The notes under the pieces are model-generated. The model was not told where the DNA came from and did no database searches. It saw only the letters and a list, made by a program, of their open reading frames with translations. The position numbers and the translations under genes were made by a program. This document shows, piece by piece, positions 7,314-16,259 of a stretch of 44,915 nucleotides of DNA (position 1 is its first letter; each line of letters starts with the position of its first letter). Origin of the DNA: an uncultured Propionibacteriaceae bacterium (GTDB taxonomy: Bacteria > Actinomycetota > Actinomycetes > Propionibacteriales > Propionibacteriaceae); the NCBI GenBank assembly GCA_937965785.1, contig CALCKT010000017.1, forward strand, positions 1 to 44,915, read 5' to 3'.

Positions 7314-8752
7314 AAGTCCTTCTGCATCTTGTCCCAGTTCGCGAGGACGTCCTCCATGCCACCGACGTTGAAGAAGGCCTGCTCGGCGATGTGATCGACC
7401 TCGCCCCGGCAGATCATCGAGAACCCCTCGATGGTGTCCGCCAGCGGCACGGTGGAGCCGGGGATGTTCGTGAACTTCTCCGCCATGTAGGTGTTCTGGC
7501 TGAGGAACTGCTGGATCCGTCGCGCCCGGTTGACCGTGATCTTGTCCTCCTCGGACAACTCATCGATGCCGAGAATGGCGATGATGTCCTGGAGTTCCTT
7601 GTTGCGCTGCAGGATCTGCTTCACCCGCACGGCCGTGTCGTAGTGTTCCTGGCCGATGTACTGCGGATCGAGGATCCGAGAGGAGGAGCTCAGCGGGTCC
7701 ACGGCCGGGTACAGGCCGCGGGAGGCGATCTCGCGGCTCAGTTCCGTCGTGGCGTCCAGGTGGGCGAAGGTCGTCGCCGGGGCCGGGTCGGTGTAGTCGT
7801 CGGCGGGCACGTAGATGGCCTGCATCGAGGTGATGGAGTGTCCCCTGGTGGAGGTGATCCGCTCCTGGAGCTGCCCCATCTCGTCGGCCAGGTTCGGCTG
7901 GTAACCGACGGCCGAGGGCATGCGGCCCAGCAGCGTCGAGACCTCGGAGCCGGCCTGGGTGAACCGGAAGATGTTGTCGATGAACAGCAGCACGTCCTGG
8001 TTCTGGACGTCACGGAAGTACTCCGCCATGGTCAGGGCCGTCAGGGCGACACGGAGCCGGGTCCCGGGGGGCTCGTCCATCTGGCCGAACACCAGGGCCG
8101 TGTCCTTCAGGACGCCTGCCTCCTCCATCTCGTTGATGAGGTCGTTGCCCTCACGGGTCCGTTCCCCCACACCCGCGAACACGGAGGTGCCGCCGAAGTT
8201 GTGGGCGATGCGGTAGATCATCTCCTGGATGAGAACGGTCTTGCCGACACCCGCGCCGCCGAACAGGCCGATCTTGCCTCCCTTGACGTACGGGGTGAGC
8301 AGGTCGAGGACCTTGATGCCGGTCTCCAGCATCTCGGTGCGGGGTTCCAGGGCGTCGAACTCGGGGGCGGGGCGGTGAATCGGCCAGCGTTCCGTGACCT
8401 GGATCGACGCGGGGTCGACGTTCAGCACATCCCCCGTCACGTTCCAGACGTGCCCCTTGGTGATATCCCCCACGGGCACCGAGATCGGGGCCCCCGTGTC
8501 ACGGACCTCCGCGCCGCGGCGCATGCCGTCGGTGGGTTTCAGGGCGATGGCCCGGATCAGGTTGTCCCCGATGTGGAGTGCGGTCTCCATCGTCATGGTC
8601 CGTTTCTCACCCATGACCTCGGTCTCGACGAGCAGGGCATTACCGATCTCGGGGATCTGGTCAGCCGCGAACTCGACGTCCACGACCGGGCCGATGACCC
8701 GGGCGACACGGCCGACGCCTGCCGCGGTGGTCGAATGTGCAGTGGCAGTCAT
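7310..8752 (-). CDS. atpD: ATP synthase F1 beta subunit
   Basis: Catalytic subunit, 480 residues. The Walker A motif GGAGVGKT is at about residues 157-164, Walker B at VLLFIDNIFR, and the ATP synthase alpha/beta signature at PAVDPLSSSSR. An N-terminal beta-barrel (GRVARVIGPVVDVEF) precedes the nucleotide domain. Nine bases separate it from atpG. Confidence 0.98.
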   Translation of the reverse strand: MTATAHSTTAAGVGRVARVIGPVVDVEFAADQIPEIGNALLVETEVMGEKRTMTMETALHIGDNLIRAIALKPTDGMRRGAEVRDTGAPISVPVGDITKGHVWNVTGDVLNVDPASIQVTERWPIHRPAPEFDALEPRTEMLETGIKVLDLLTPYVKGGKIGLFGGAGVGKTVLIQEMIYRIAHNFGGTSVFAGVGERTREGNDLINEMEEAGVLKDTALVFGQMDEPPGTRLRVALTALTMAEYFRDVQNQDVLLFIDNIFRFTQAGSEVSTLLGRMPSAVGYQPNLADEMGQLQERITSTRGHSITSMQAIYVPADDYTDPAPATTFAHLDATTELSREIASRGLYPAVDPLSSSSRILDPQYIGQEHYDTAVRVKQILQRNKELQDIIAILGIDELSEEDKITVNRARRIQQFLSQNTYMAEKFTNIPGSTVPLADTIEGFSMICRGEVDHIAEQAFFNVGGMEDVLANWDKMQKDL

Positions 8753-8761
8753 GTCTTAACC

Positions 8762-9676
8762 TCACTCGTTTCCGGCTGACTCGGCGAGCGCCGCGGCGCC
8801 ACCGACGATTTCAGAGATTTCCTGGGTGATCTCCGCCTGGCGGGCCTGGTTGGCCTCACGGGTCAGGCGTTCGATCAGCTGCTGGGCGTTGTCCGTCGCC
8901 GATTTCATGGCGCGCTGCCTGCTGGCCAGTTCCGAGGCGCTCGACTGGAGCAGCATCGAATGGATGCGGTTGGCCACATACATCGGGAGCACCTGGTCCA
9001 GCACCGCTTCGGGGGTCGGTTCGAAGGCGTAGTGCGGCAGCACGGCATCGCCGTAGCTGGCCGGTTCATCCGACTCCTCCACCGCGAGGGGAAGCAGCCT
9101 CAGGGTGACCGCCTCCTGGGTGAGCATCGTGATGAACCGGGTCGCGACGACGTGCAGCTGATCGACGCCGCCCTCCTCGTACGGACGCAGGAACCGTTCG
9201 ATCAGGACATCGGAGATTTCCTTGGCGTGTGAGTACTGCGGCGCGATGGAGAAACCCGTCCAGCTCTGCTCCACCGGACGGTGCCGGAAGTCGTAGTAGG
9301 AGACTCCCTTGTTGCCGGTCACGTAGATCAGGCACTCCTGTCCCTCGCCCAGCAGTTTCGCCCGCAGCTGTTCCGCGACCCGGATCACGTTCACGGAGTA
9401 GGCGCCCGCCAGGCCCCGGTCGCCCGTGATGACGAGCACCGCCGACCGGCGGGGTGGTTTGACGTCACGCAGCAGCGGATGTTCCAGGACGTGGGAGTAG
9501 GTGGCCAGGGCCGAGACCGCGTGCACCAGGGCCTCGGTGTAGGGCAGGGTGGCGCGAACCACCTGCTGCGCCTTGACGATGCGGGAGGCCGCGATCAGTT
9601 CCATGGCGCGGGTGATCTTCTTGGTGGTGGCGACGGAGTTGCGTCGCTGCCTGAGTTCCCGCAGGCTACTGGCCAT
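8762..9676 (-). CDS. atpG: ATP synthase F1 gamma subunit
   Basis: Rotor shaft of F1, 304 residues. Long N- and C-terminal coiled-coil helices are present (RQRRNSVATTKKITRAMELI and ASELASRQRAMKSATDNAQQ), with the conserved ITGDRGLAGAYSVNVIR Rossmann-like core between. It starts six bases downstream of the atpA stop. Confidence 0.97.
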   Translation of the reverse strand: MASSLRELRQRRNSVATTKKITRAMELIAASRIVKAQQVVRATLPYTEALVHAVSALATYSHVLEHPLLRDVKPPRRSAVLVITGDRGLAGAYSVNVIRVAEQLRAKLLGEGQECLIYVTGNKGVSYYDFRHRPVEQSWTGFSIAPQYSHAKEISDVLIERFLRPYEEGGVDQLHVVATRFITMLTQEAVTLRLLPLAVEESDEPASYGDAVLPHYAFEPTPEAVLDQVLPMYVANRIHSMLLQSSASELASRQRAMKSATDNAQQLIERLTREANQARQAEITQEISEIVGGAAALAESAGNE

Positions 9677-9682
9677 CGGGAA

Positions 9683-11317
9683 TCAACCCCGCTTCTTGCG
9701 GACGATCGTCTCCTGGGTGATCGCCTCGTCCGAGATCGGAACGTGTTCCTCCTCAACCAGCAGGTTCCCCTCGGAGGTGCGGAACAGCTGCTTGAAATCC
9801 CCCAGGGCCTGTTCCGTGGCCTCCCTCAGATCGTCACCGAACAGTTTGGTCTCCGCGATCGTCTGGAGCACCTGGGTGTTGTGTCGCAGATGCTCCAGGA
9901 ACTCCTGCTCGAAACGGAGCACGTCGATCACGGGGACGTCGTCGAAATGTCCCTGGACCCCGGCCCACACCGAGATGACCTGCTCCTCCACGGGGTAGGG
10001 GGCGTACTGGCCCTGGCGCAGCAGTTCGACGAGCCGCGCGCCGCGCTCGAGCTGCTGGCGGGATGCGGCGTCCAGATCGGAGGCGAACATGGCGAAGGCC
10101 TGCATGTCACGGTACTGGGCGAGGTTGATCTTGAGGGATCCGGCCACGGATTTCATGGCCTTGATCTGGGCCGCGCCACCAACCCGGGAAACCGAGATGC
10201 CAACATCGATGGCCGGGCGCTGGTTGGCGTTGAACAGGTCCGACTGGAGGAAGATCTGACCGTCGGTGATGGAGATCACGTTCGTGGGGATGTAGGCCGA
10301 GACGTCGTTGGCCTTGGTCTCAATGATGGGCAGGCCCGTCATCGACCCGCCACCCAGCCGGTCCGACAGCTTGGCGCAACGCTCCAGCAGCCGCGAGTGC
10401 AGGTAGAACACGTCGCCCGGGTAGGCCTCGCGCCCCGGCGGCCGGCGCAGCAGCAGGGACATGGCGCGGTAGGCCTCGGCCTGCTTGGTCAGGTCGTCGA
10501 AGATGATCAGCACGTGCTTGCCCTGGTACATCCAGTGCTGGCCGATGGCGGACCCCGCGTAGGGGGCGATGTACTTGTAACCCGCGGGATCGGAGGCAGG
10601 GGCGTGCACGATGGTGGTGTACTCCAGCGCACCGGCCGACTCCAGGGTGCTGCGCACCTCCGCGACGGTGGAACCCTTCTGGCCGATGGCCACGTAGATG
10701 CAGCGGACCTGCTGCTTCGGGTCGCCGGTCTCCCAGTTCGACTTCTGGTTGATGATCGTGTCGATCGCGATCGCGGTCTTCCCGGTCTTGCGGTCGCCGA
10801 TGATCAGCTGACGCTGTCCCCGACCGATCGGGGTCATGGCGTCAATGGCCTTGAGGCCGGTCTGCAGGGGTTCGCGAACCTCCTGACGGTCCATGACCCC
10901 GGCCGCCTGGAGCTCAAGGGCGCGCCTGCCCTCGAGGTCCCTGATCTCACCGAGCCCGTCGATGGGATTGCCCATCGCGTCGACGACACGCCCGAGATAG
11001 CCGTCGCCGACGGGAACGGAGAGCACCTCGCCCGTGCCGTGCACGGTGGAGCCCTCGTCGATGCCATCGGAGTCCCCGAGCACGACCACGCCGATCTCCC
11101 GTTCGTCGAGGTTGAGGGCGATTCCCATGGTGCCGTTCTCGAAACGCAGCAGCTCGTTCGCCATCGCCGAGGGCAGACCCTCGACGCGCGCGATGCCGTC
11201 GCCGGAGGTCACGACAACGCCGACCTCCGTCATGCTGGCAGCGGCGGGCTGGTAGGACGAGACGAACTCGTCCAGCGCGCTGCGGATCTCGTCGGGACTG
11301 ATGGTGAGTTCAGCCAT
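9683..11317 (-). CDS. atpA: ATP synthase F1 alpha subunit
   Basis: Non-catalytic nucleotide-binding subunit, 544 residues. P-loop GDRKTGKTAIA, HVLIIFDDLTKQA, and the signature PAIDVGISVSRVGGAAQ are clear. The acidic, Lys/Arg-ending tail (VRKKRG) extends beyond the E. coli protein, as is common in actinobacteria. Confidence 0.98.
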   Translation of the reverse strand: MAELTISPDEIRSALDEFVSSYQPAAASMTEVGVVVTSGDGIARVEGLPSAMANELLRFENGTMGIALNLDEREIGVVVLGDSDGIDEGSTVHGTGEVLSVPVGDGYLGRVVDAMGNPIDGLGEIRDLEGRRALELQAAGVMDRQEVREPLQTGLKAIDAMTPIGRGQRQLIIGDRKTGKTAIAIDTIINQKSNWETGDPKQQVRCIYVAIGQKGSTVAEVRSTLESAGALEYTTIVHAPASDPAGYKYIAPYAGSAIGQHWMYQGKHVLIIFDDLTKQAEAYRAMSLLLRRPPGREAYPGDVFYLHSRLLERCAKLSDRLGGGSMTGLPIIETKANDVSAYIPTNVISITDGQIFLQSDLFNANQRPAIDVGISVSRVGGAAQIKAMKSVAGSLKINLAQYRDMQAFAMFASDLDAASRQQLERGARLVELLRQGQYAPYPVEEQVISVWAGVQGHFDDVPVIDVLRFEQEFLEHLRHNTQVLQTIAETKLFGDDLREATEQALGDFKQLFRTSEGNLLVEEEHVPISDEAITQETIVRKKRG

Positions 11318-11346
11318 TGCGTCCTACTTTCGCTTGTCGCTTGGTG

Positions 11347-12138
11347 TCAGTTCAGGAGCCGGCGGGCCTCATCGAGCCGCCCGGCCGCGGTTGATTCGAA
11401 TACGTGCGCCCCGAGATCGACGCTCATACCGCCGATCACGCTCTCGTCCACCGTGATCTGCAGGAGAACGGGACCGCCGACCCGGGCCTCCAGGGCCTTG
11501 CGAAGCCGTTCGATGCGGCCATCGTCGAGAGGACGGGCCACGGTGACCCGCGCTATCCGCTCCCCCGCCAGGTCTGCGGCCAGCGCCAGATAGCTGGTGA
11601 GGGTGAGCGGGACCGTGCGGGCACGGGCCGCGGCTGCGCGAGACGCGAGCCGTGCCGTGACAGGAGCCACCCGGCCCGCCAGCAGCCGGGCGATCAGGGC
11701 GCGCCGGTCCTCAAGAGCTCGTCCCCGGTTGCGCAGCGCGTCGGAGAGTTCCGGGGAACCGTCGATGACCAGGGCGAACCGGTGCAGCTCCTCCTGGACG
11801 CGTTTCAGTTCCCCGCGCTCGTTGGCGGTGCGGAGCAGGCCGCGCACGCCCTGCCGCTCGATGGCCTCGATCATGGTCCGTCCGCCGGGCCAGGGATGGC
11901 GGGCCACCTCGGTGACCACGGAAAGAGCGGCGGCCCCCAGCTTGCCTTCAAAGAGCCTGCGGGCCAACGCCTGCCGGTCCCCCGCACTCGCGGAGGGATC
12001 GGACAGCGAACGCCTGAGCGGGGGTTGGCCCTCGAGCAGGTCGACGACCGCGAACAGCTCATCGGCCGTGGTCTCATCCACCCGGATGGCGTCCGCCACC
12101 GGGTCGAAGGCGCTCAGGGCGACGTCGCGGGATTTCAT
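11347..12138 (-). CDS. atpH: ATP synthase F1 delta subunit
   Basis: Peripheral stalk subunit, 263 residues, longer than the E. coli 177-residue form but typical for actinobacteria without a b-delta fusion. The C-terminal OSCP domain ends in VGGPVLLQITVDESVIGGMS and DLGAHVFEST. ATG 12138 overlaps the atpF stop as ATGA. Confidence 0.95.
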   Translation of the reverse strand: MKSRDVALSAFDPVADAIRVDETTADELFAVVDLLEGQPPLRRSLSDPSASAGDRQALARRLFEGKLGAAALSVVTEVARHPWPGGRTMIEAIERQGVRGLLRTANERGELKRVQEELHRFALVIDGSPELSDALRNRGRALEDRRALIARLLAGRVAPVTARLASRAAAARARTVPLTLTSYLALAADLAGERIARVTVARPLDDGRIERLRKALEARVGGPVLLQITVDESVIGGMSVDLGAHVFESTAAGRLDEARRLLN

Positions 12139-12686
12139 CGTGGGGTGCCTGCCGTTTCCAGTTCTTGCAGGAAGCGGTCAATGGTCCGGTTGGCGCGCTC
12201 GTCGTCGGTGAGTGCCTCACCGACGATCCGGCCCGCGAGGGTGGTGGCCAAGCCACCGATGTCCCCACGAAGTTCGGCCATGAGCTGCGCACGCTCGGCC
12301 TCCAACTGGGCCCTGCCCGCGGCGAGAATGCGATCCGACTCCTTGCTGGCCCGTTCCCGGGCCTCCGCCAGCATCTGCGCCCCGGTGTTCTTGGCGTCCT
12401 CGCGGATCTTCGCCGCTTCCTCGCGTGCGGAGTTGAGCTGGTCGTTGTACTCCGCCAGCGCCGCCTCCGCTTTCGACTCGGCCTGCTCGGCCCGCCGGAT
12501 TCCATCCTCGATGCGTCGGTAACGCTCCTCGTACAGCTTCTCGAAGGCCGGGACGACGACCTTCCACATGGCGAGGAAGACCAGCAGCATCAGGATGATG
12601 CCGACCACAACCTCGGACAGGTGATGGGGCAGAAGCGGTCCGAGATCGATCCCGGACTCGAGCAGCACCCCATTCACGGGGACCAC
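12135..12686 (-). CDS. atpF: ATP synthase F0 b subunit
   Basis: Peripheral stalk, 183 residues. One transmembrane segment (VVVGIILMLLVFLAMWKVVV) is followed by a long charged helix rich in Ala/Glu/Arg. GTG 12686 is chosen because GAGG lies six bases upstream (within 12696-12693). Another in-frame GTG at 12698 overlaps the atpE stop but has no ribosome-binding site. Confidence 0.93.
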   Translation of the reverse strand: MVPVNGVLLESGIDLGPLLPHHLSEVVVGIILMLLVFLAMWKVVVPAFEKLYEERYRRIEDGIRRAEQAESKAEAALAEYNDQLNSAREEAAKIREDAKNTGAQMLAEARERASKESDRILAAGRAQLEAERAQLMAELRGDIGGLATTLAGRIVGEALTDDERANRTIDRFLQELETAGTPR

Positions 12687-12694
12687 GTCAAACC

Positions 12695-12919
12695 TCACTG
12701 GAGAACGAAGGCGAGGGCGATGGCGATGATGGCGAGCGCCTCGACGACGGCGAAACCGATGAAGGCGGTGCTCATCATGGCGCCACGCGCCTCGGGCTGG
12801 CGGGCGGTCCCGTTGATGACGGAGGCGAAGATCCAAGCAACGCCCAGGGCCGGGGCGATGGTGGCGATCGCGTAGCCGAGCATGTTGAGCGAACCGTTGA
12901 TTTCCAGGAGGGTCTGCAT
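12695..12919 (-). CDS. atpE: ATP synthase F0 c subunit
   Basis: The proton-carrying ring subunit: 74 residues, two hydrophobic helices joined by the polar loop ARQPEAR, with the essential carboxylate Glu60 in FAVVEALAII. Preceded by AAAGGA six bases before ATG 12919. The 57 bases between atpB and atpE also contain a short TCACC/GGTGA hairpin, possibly relevant to its higher expression. Confidence 0.97.
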   Translation of the reverse strand: MQTLLEINGSLNMLGYAIATIAPALGVAWIFASVINGTARQPEARGAMMSTAFIGFAVVEALAIIAIALAFVLQ

Positions 12920-12976
12920 GGTTTTCCTTTCGGATGGCTCCTCACCGGGATTGGTGATGGAGTCGGATTTTTCGAA

Positions 12977-13780
12977 TCAGTGGGCCTCGGAGACGGAGGT
13001 CGACACGTACTGGGCGGTCAGGACAGTGAAAATGTAGGCCTGCAATGCGCCGATGAACAGCTCCAGGAACAGGATCGCGAAACTGAACAGCACCGACACG
13101 GCACCGGAGACGTTGTACATGAGGTTGTTCTGGAAGGTCAACAGGAAGGAGCCTCCGACCACGAACACCAGAACCACCAAGTGCCCGGCGAACATGTTGG
13201 CGAACAGACGCAGGGCGAGCGTGACTGGGCGGGTGACGAACGTCGCGAGAAACTCCAGCGGGATGATCAACCACAGGAGATACCAGGGAACGCCCTCGGG
13301 GATGAGCGCCTTCTTGAGAAACCCGATGCCGAATTTGCGGAATCCCGCACCGACGTAGACACACCAGGACAGGAAAGCCAGGCCGTAGGCGAATCCGACG
13401 TTGCTGAAAGTCGGGAGCATGAACACGAAGGTCTCGCCGAACCAGTTGTTGACCAGCAGGAAGGAGAACAGGCCGAGCAGGTAGGGCAGGAAACGCCTGT
13501 AGTCGTGGTGGAGGATGTCGCGTGCGATGCCGTTGCGGACGAATTCGTAGAGGTATTCGGCGAGGAACTGCCGTTTTGAGGGCAGCACCCTGAGACGACG
13601 CGAGGCCAGCCACCAGAGCAGCACCACCAGCAGAGCCGCTATGAGCGCCTGCCAGAAGGGCTTGTTCATCCAGGTGGGGGTACCGGGGATGACGGGAGTG
13701 TCAAAGATGAAGTCTTTGACGCTCGGAGGGGTGTAACCGCCGTCGCCACCGCCTTCCAGCGGAAGAAGCCAAGGGTTCAC
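12977..13780 (-). CDS. atpB: ATP synthase F0 a subunit
   Basis: Membrane stator forming the proton half-channels, 267 residues with about five to six membrane segments. The essential Arg is in the ALRLFANMFAGHL helix; the last helix (FIGALQAYIFTVLTAQYVS) is the family signature. GTG 13780 overlaps the upstream stop as GTGA. Confidence 0.96.
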   Translation of the reverse strand: MNPWLLPLEGGGDGGYTPPSVKDFIFDTPVIPGTPTWMNKPFWQALIAALLVVLLWWLASRRLRVLPSKRQFLAEYLYEFVRNGIARDILHHDYRRFLPYLLGLFSFLLVNNWFGETFVFMLPTFSNVGFAYGLAFLSWCVYVGAGFRKFGIGFLKKALIPEGVPWYLLWLIIPLEFLATFVTRPVTLALRLFANMFAGHLVVLVFVVGGSFLLTFQNNLMYNVSGAVSVLFSFAILFLELFIGALQAYIFTVLTAQYVSTSVSEAH

Positions 13781-14001
13781 GTGCCGCTCCCATAACGTTT
13801 GATGATCAGATATGTGCTGCTGGCCAGGCCCAGGATCAGGCCCAGTGGCAGCAACCAGGATGTCTTCCAGAGATGGTCGCCCAGCCAGCCCAGACCCCCG
13901 TAGAAGAGCAGGCCCGCCAGGATGTAACTGAGCACGACCATTCCGTCCTCGGTACCCCGTTGCTGCGAGGGCTTCTCCTCGGGTTCTGGTCTGGTGCCCA
14001 T
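13777..14001 (-). CDS. atpZ: AtpZ/AtpI-like small membrane protein
   Basis: A 74-residue protein with a charged N-terminus and two hydrophobic segments (VVLSYILAGLLFYGGLGWLG and LLPLGLILGLASSTYLIIKR), the pattern of AtpZ. In other bacteria AtpZ/AtpI assist c-ring assembly or Mg/Ca homeostasis around ATP synthase. The start is uncertain: ATG 14001 gives the usual family length, while ATG 14040 would add 13 residues. Neither has a well-spaced ribosome-binding site. Confidence 0.8.
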   Translation of the reverse strand: MGTRPEPEEKPSQQRGTEDGMVVLSYILAGLLFYGGLGWLGDHLWKTSWLLPLGLILGLASSTYLIIKRYGSGT

Positions 14002-14057
14002 GTCGGGAGTGAGCCTAGCGGAAAACTTCCCCGCCTTCATCTCCCGAACCGCGGTTT

Positions 14058-14498
14058 TCAACCCTGATCGTGGATGTCGTAAATGGGGACGCGTTGCCGC
14101 GACGCCACCACGACCACGCCCGTTGTCCAGGCGAGCACCGTTGCGACGACCGCACCCGCCAGCCAGTTTCCATCCGTTGCGGGTCCGAGCCGCGGATGAC
14201 TCGTCACGAACCAGAAACCGGCCCCGATCCCCACCACGCGGATCGCGTAGCTCGCGAGCACCACTCCGAGGCCCTGGACGGGTTCCAGTTCGCAGGCCAC
14301 GACCTCGACCGCCTGCCCCACGGAGAAGAAGATGACCACCGCTGCGAACCCCAGCGCGGCCCCGATGAGCGCCGCCCGGGAACCGGTGACCAGGGCCAGC
14401 CCGCACACCGAGAGTCCCATCGCGTTTCCGGCCACGAGCCCGCCGATCATCATCTGCCGGGCCCGCCGGGTGGCCCCCGTGACCCGGCGTTCAGCCAT
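14058..14498 (-). CDS. atpI: AtpI-like membrane protein of the ATP synthase operon
   Basis: A 146-residue protein with about four hydrophobic segments, basic N-terminus and no catalytic motif. Position between wecA and atpB is the same as that of Rv1303 and other actinobacterial AtpI-like proteins. It probably assists F0 assembly. Its start overlaps the wecA stop by eight bases. Confidence 0.8.
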   Translation of the reverse strand: MAERRVTGATRRARQMMIGGLVAGNAMGLSVCGLALVTGSRAALIGAALGFAAVVIFFSVGQAVEVVACELEPVQGLGVVLASYAIRVVGIGAGFWFVTSHPRLGPATDGNWLAGAVVATVLAWTTGVVVVASRQRVPIYDIHDQG

Positions 14499-15606
14499 GC
14501 TTCGCCGCCTTGGACCTGCGCCTGCCGATGGGCATCACGGTTACCAGCACCAGCAGCACGAGGAAAACCCCGATCGCCCACCACGTCGCAGGGTGGTTCA
14601 GGAGCACCGTGCAGACCAGGCCCCCCGCTATCACCGCACCCCAGGAACACATGATGAACACGACCCCGCGCTGCGAGTGTCCCCGGGCCACCAGCCTGTG
14701 GTGCAGGTGATGCTTGTCGGCCTTGAACGGGTGCTGGCCCCGCGCGGTACGGCGGATCCAGGCCAGGACCAGGTCGCTCAGGGGCAGGGCCATCGTGGCG
14801 AACGGCAGCAGCACCGGGAGCAGGGCGGGCAGGACGTCGTCATGGTCCCGGCTGAGGGCGCTCGGATCCACCTGACCGGTGAACGAGATGGCGCTCATCG
14901 CCATCAGAAATCCCAGCAGCATGGATCCGGCATCCCCCATGAACATGTGCGCCGGCTGGAAGTTGTGGCCCAGGAACCCGAGACAGATGCCGAGAGTGGC
15001 CACGGTCAACAGGCTCGCCGTCGTGGCCCGGGCCAGGTCCTGTTCATAGGCGAGCACGTACGAATAGGCGAAGAACGCCCCCGCCCCGACCGCCACCAAC
15101 CCGGCCGCCAACCCGTCCAGCCCGTCGACGAAATTGACGGCATTCGCGCACACCGCGATGAAGATGACCGTGATCAGGATGCTGCTGGCGTCGTCGAGGG
15201 CAAGCACCACGTTCGGCAGGGGAATCCAGTAGATCCGGACCCCTCCCAGCACGGCCGCCCCCGCGGCCAGCACCTGGCCACCGAATTTCACGACGGGGCT
15301 CAGCTCGACCACGTCATCGACCAGCCCAACGGCACAGATCAGGCCGCTGGCCAGAAGCACCACCAAGGCGTCGTGCCCGACGGTGGCGGACCGCGACAGG
15401 AACGGCATGTTCACGGCGAGTATCAGGCAGACGACCAGCCCACCGAACATCGCGAGCCCACCGAAATAGGGTTTGGGGCTGGTGTGCACGTCGCGTGCCC
15501 TCACCTTCGCCACCGCGTTCCAGCGCAGGGCGAGTTGACGACACACCGCCGCGAACAGGTAAGTGGCGGCGGTGGCCACCAGCAGCACGAGAAGGTATTC
15601 GCGCAT
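14491..15606 (-). CDS. wecA: Undecaprenyl-phosphate GlcNAc-1-phosphate transferase (WecA/TagO)
   Basis: Transfers GlcNAc-1-phosphate to the lipid carrier, the first step of several cell-wall glycopolymers. The 371-residue polytopic protein has the MraY/WecA superfamily motifs: the first Asp pair LVDDVVELSP, the NAVNFVDGLDGLAAG loop, HMFMGDAGSMLLGF and the His-rich KADKHHLHHRLV loop that distinguishes WecA-type from MraY. ATG 15606 shares one base with the tsaC stop. The location before atpI matches rfe (Rv1302). Confidence 0.95.
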   Translation of the reverse strand: MREYLLVLLVATAATYLFAAVCRQLALRWNAVAKVRARDVHTSPKPYFGGLAMFGGLVVCLILAVNMPFLSRSATVGHDALVVLLASGLICAVGLVDDVVELSPVVKFGGQVLAAGAAVLGGVRIYWIPLPNVVLALDDASSILITVIFIAVCANAVNFVDGLDGLAAGLVAVGAGAFFAYSYVLAYEQDLARATTASLLTVATLGICLGFLGHNFQPAHMFMGDAGSMLLGFLMAMSAISFTGQVDPSALSRDHDDVLPALLPVLLPFATMALPLSDLVLAWIRRTARGQHPFKADKHHLHHRLVARGHSQRGVVFIMCSWGAVIAGGLVCTVLLNHPATWWAIGVFLVLLVLVTVMPIGRRRSKAAKHG

Positions 15607-16259
15607 CAGCCAACCTGCAGCTCCGGCACCACCTCGCGGAGCTCCTCGAGGTCGATTGCCCCCCTGCGGAGAACCCGCCCGTGTTCGTCGCCGGTGAAGT
15701 CGATGATCGTGGAGGCCTCCCCCCCGGGGGCCCTGCCGCCGTCCAGGTAGACCGCGACGGCATCGGCCAGCATGTGGTGGGCCTCCTCTGCCGTGGTGGC
15801 GGCCGGCTGCCCGGAGACGTTCGCCGAACTCACGGCCATGGGGCCCGTGCGGCGCAACAGGGCACGGGCCTGGTCGTGGTCGGGAACCCGGACCGCCACT
15901 GTTCCCCGGGTCTCCCCCAGCCCCAGGGGAAGCGATCGTTGTGCCTTGACGATGATGGTCAGCGCCCCCGGCCAGAACCGTGCAACCAGCTTCTTGGCCG
16001 CCTCCGGGACCTGACCGGCGAGGGCCCGCAGCATCGACGCCTCCGCCATCAGCACCGGCGGCGGCATGTCTGGTCCCCGTCTCTTCGCCTCCAGCAGCCC
16101 CGTGACCGCCTCGGCGTCGAATGCCGTGCACCCGATCCCGTAGACGGTGTCGGTTGGGAAGACGACGCACCGTCCCGCCGCTACCGCTTCCCGGGCGGCC
16201 TCAAGGGCGGCATCGGTTTCAAGCTCAAGGGACAGCGTCCTCGACCCGGTTTCACTCAC
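15606..16259 (-). CDS. tsaC: L-threonylcarbamoyladenylate synthase (Sua5/YrdC)
   Basis: Makes threonylcarbamoyl-AMP for the t6A37 modification of ANN-decoding tRNAs. The 217-residue protein is a single YrdC domain: VVFPTDTVYGIGCTAFD, LLEAKRRG, FWPGALTIIV, VAVRVPDH and the PMAVSSANVSG signature. GTG 16259 overlaps the prmC stop as GTGA. Confidence 0.95.
   Translation of the reverse strand: MSETGSRTLSLELETDAALEAAREAVAAGRCVVFPTDTVYGIGCTAFDAEAVTGLLEAKRRGPDMPPPVLMAEASMLRALAGQVPEAAKKLVARFWPGALTIIVKAQRSLPLGLGETRGTVAVRVPDHDQARALLRRTGPMAVSSANVSGQPAATTAEEAHHMLADAVAVYLDGGRAPGGEASTIIDFTGDEHGRVLRRGAIDLEELREVVPELQVG

Noticed and set aside
9281..11593. 770-codon open frame antisense to atpA and atpG
   Set aside because: Shadow of strongly conserved ATP synthase genes; no domain or ribosome-binding site.
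14041..14406. N-terminal extension of the atpZ frame
   Set aside because: It overlaps atpI in another frame, is Arg/Gly-rich and lacks family similarity.
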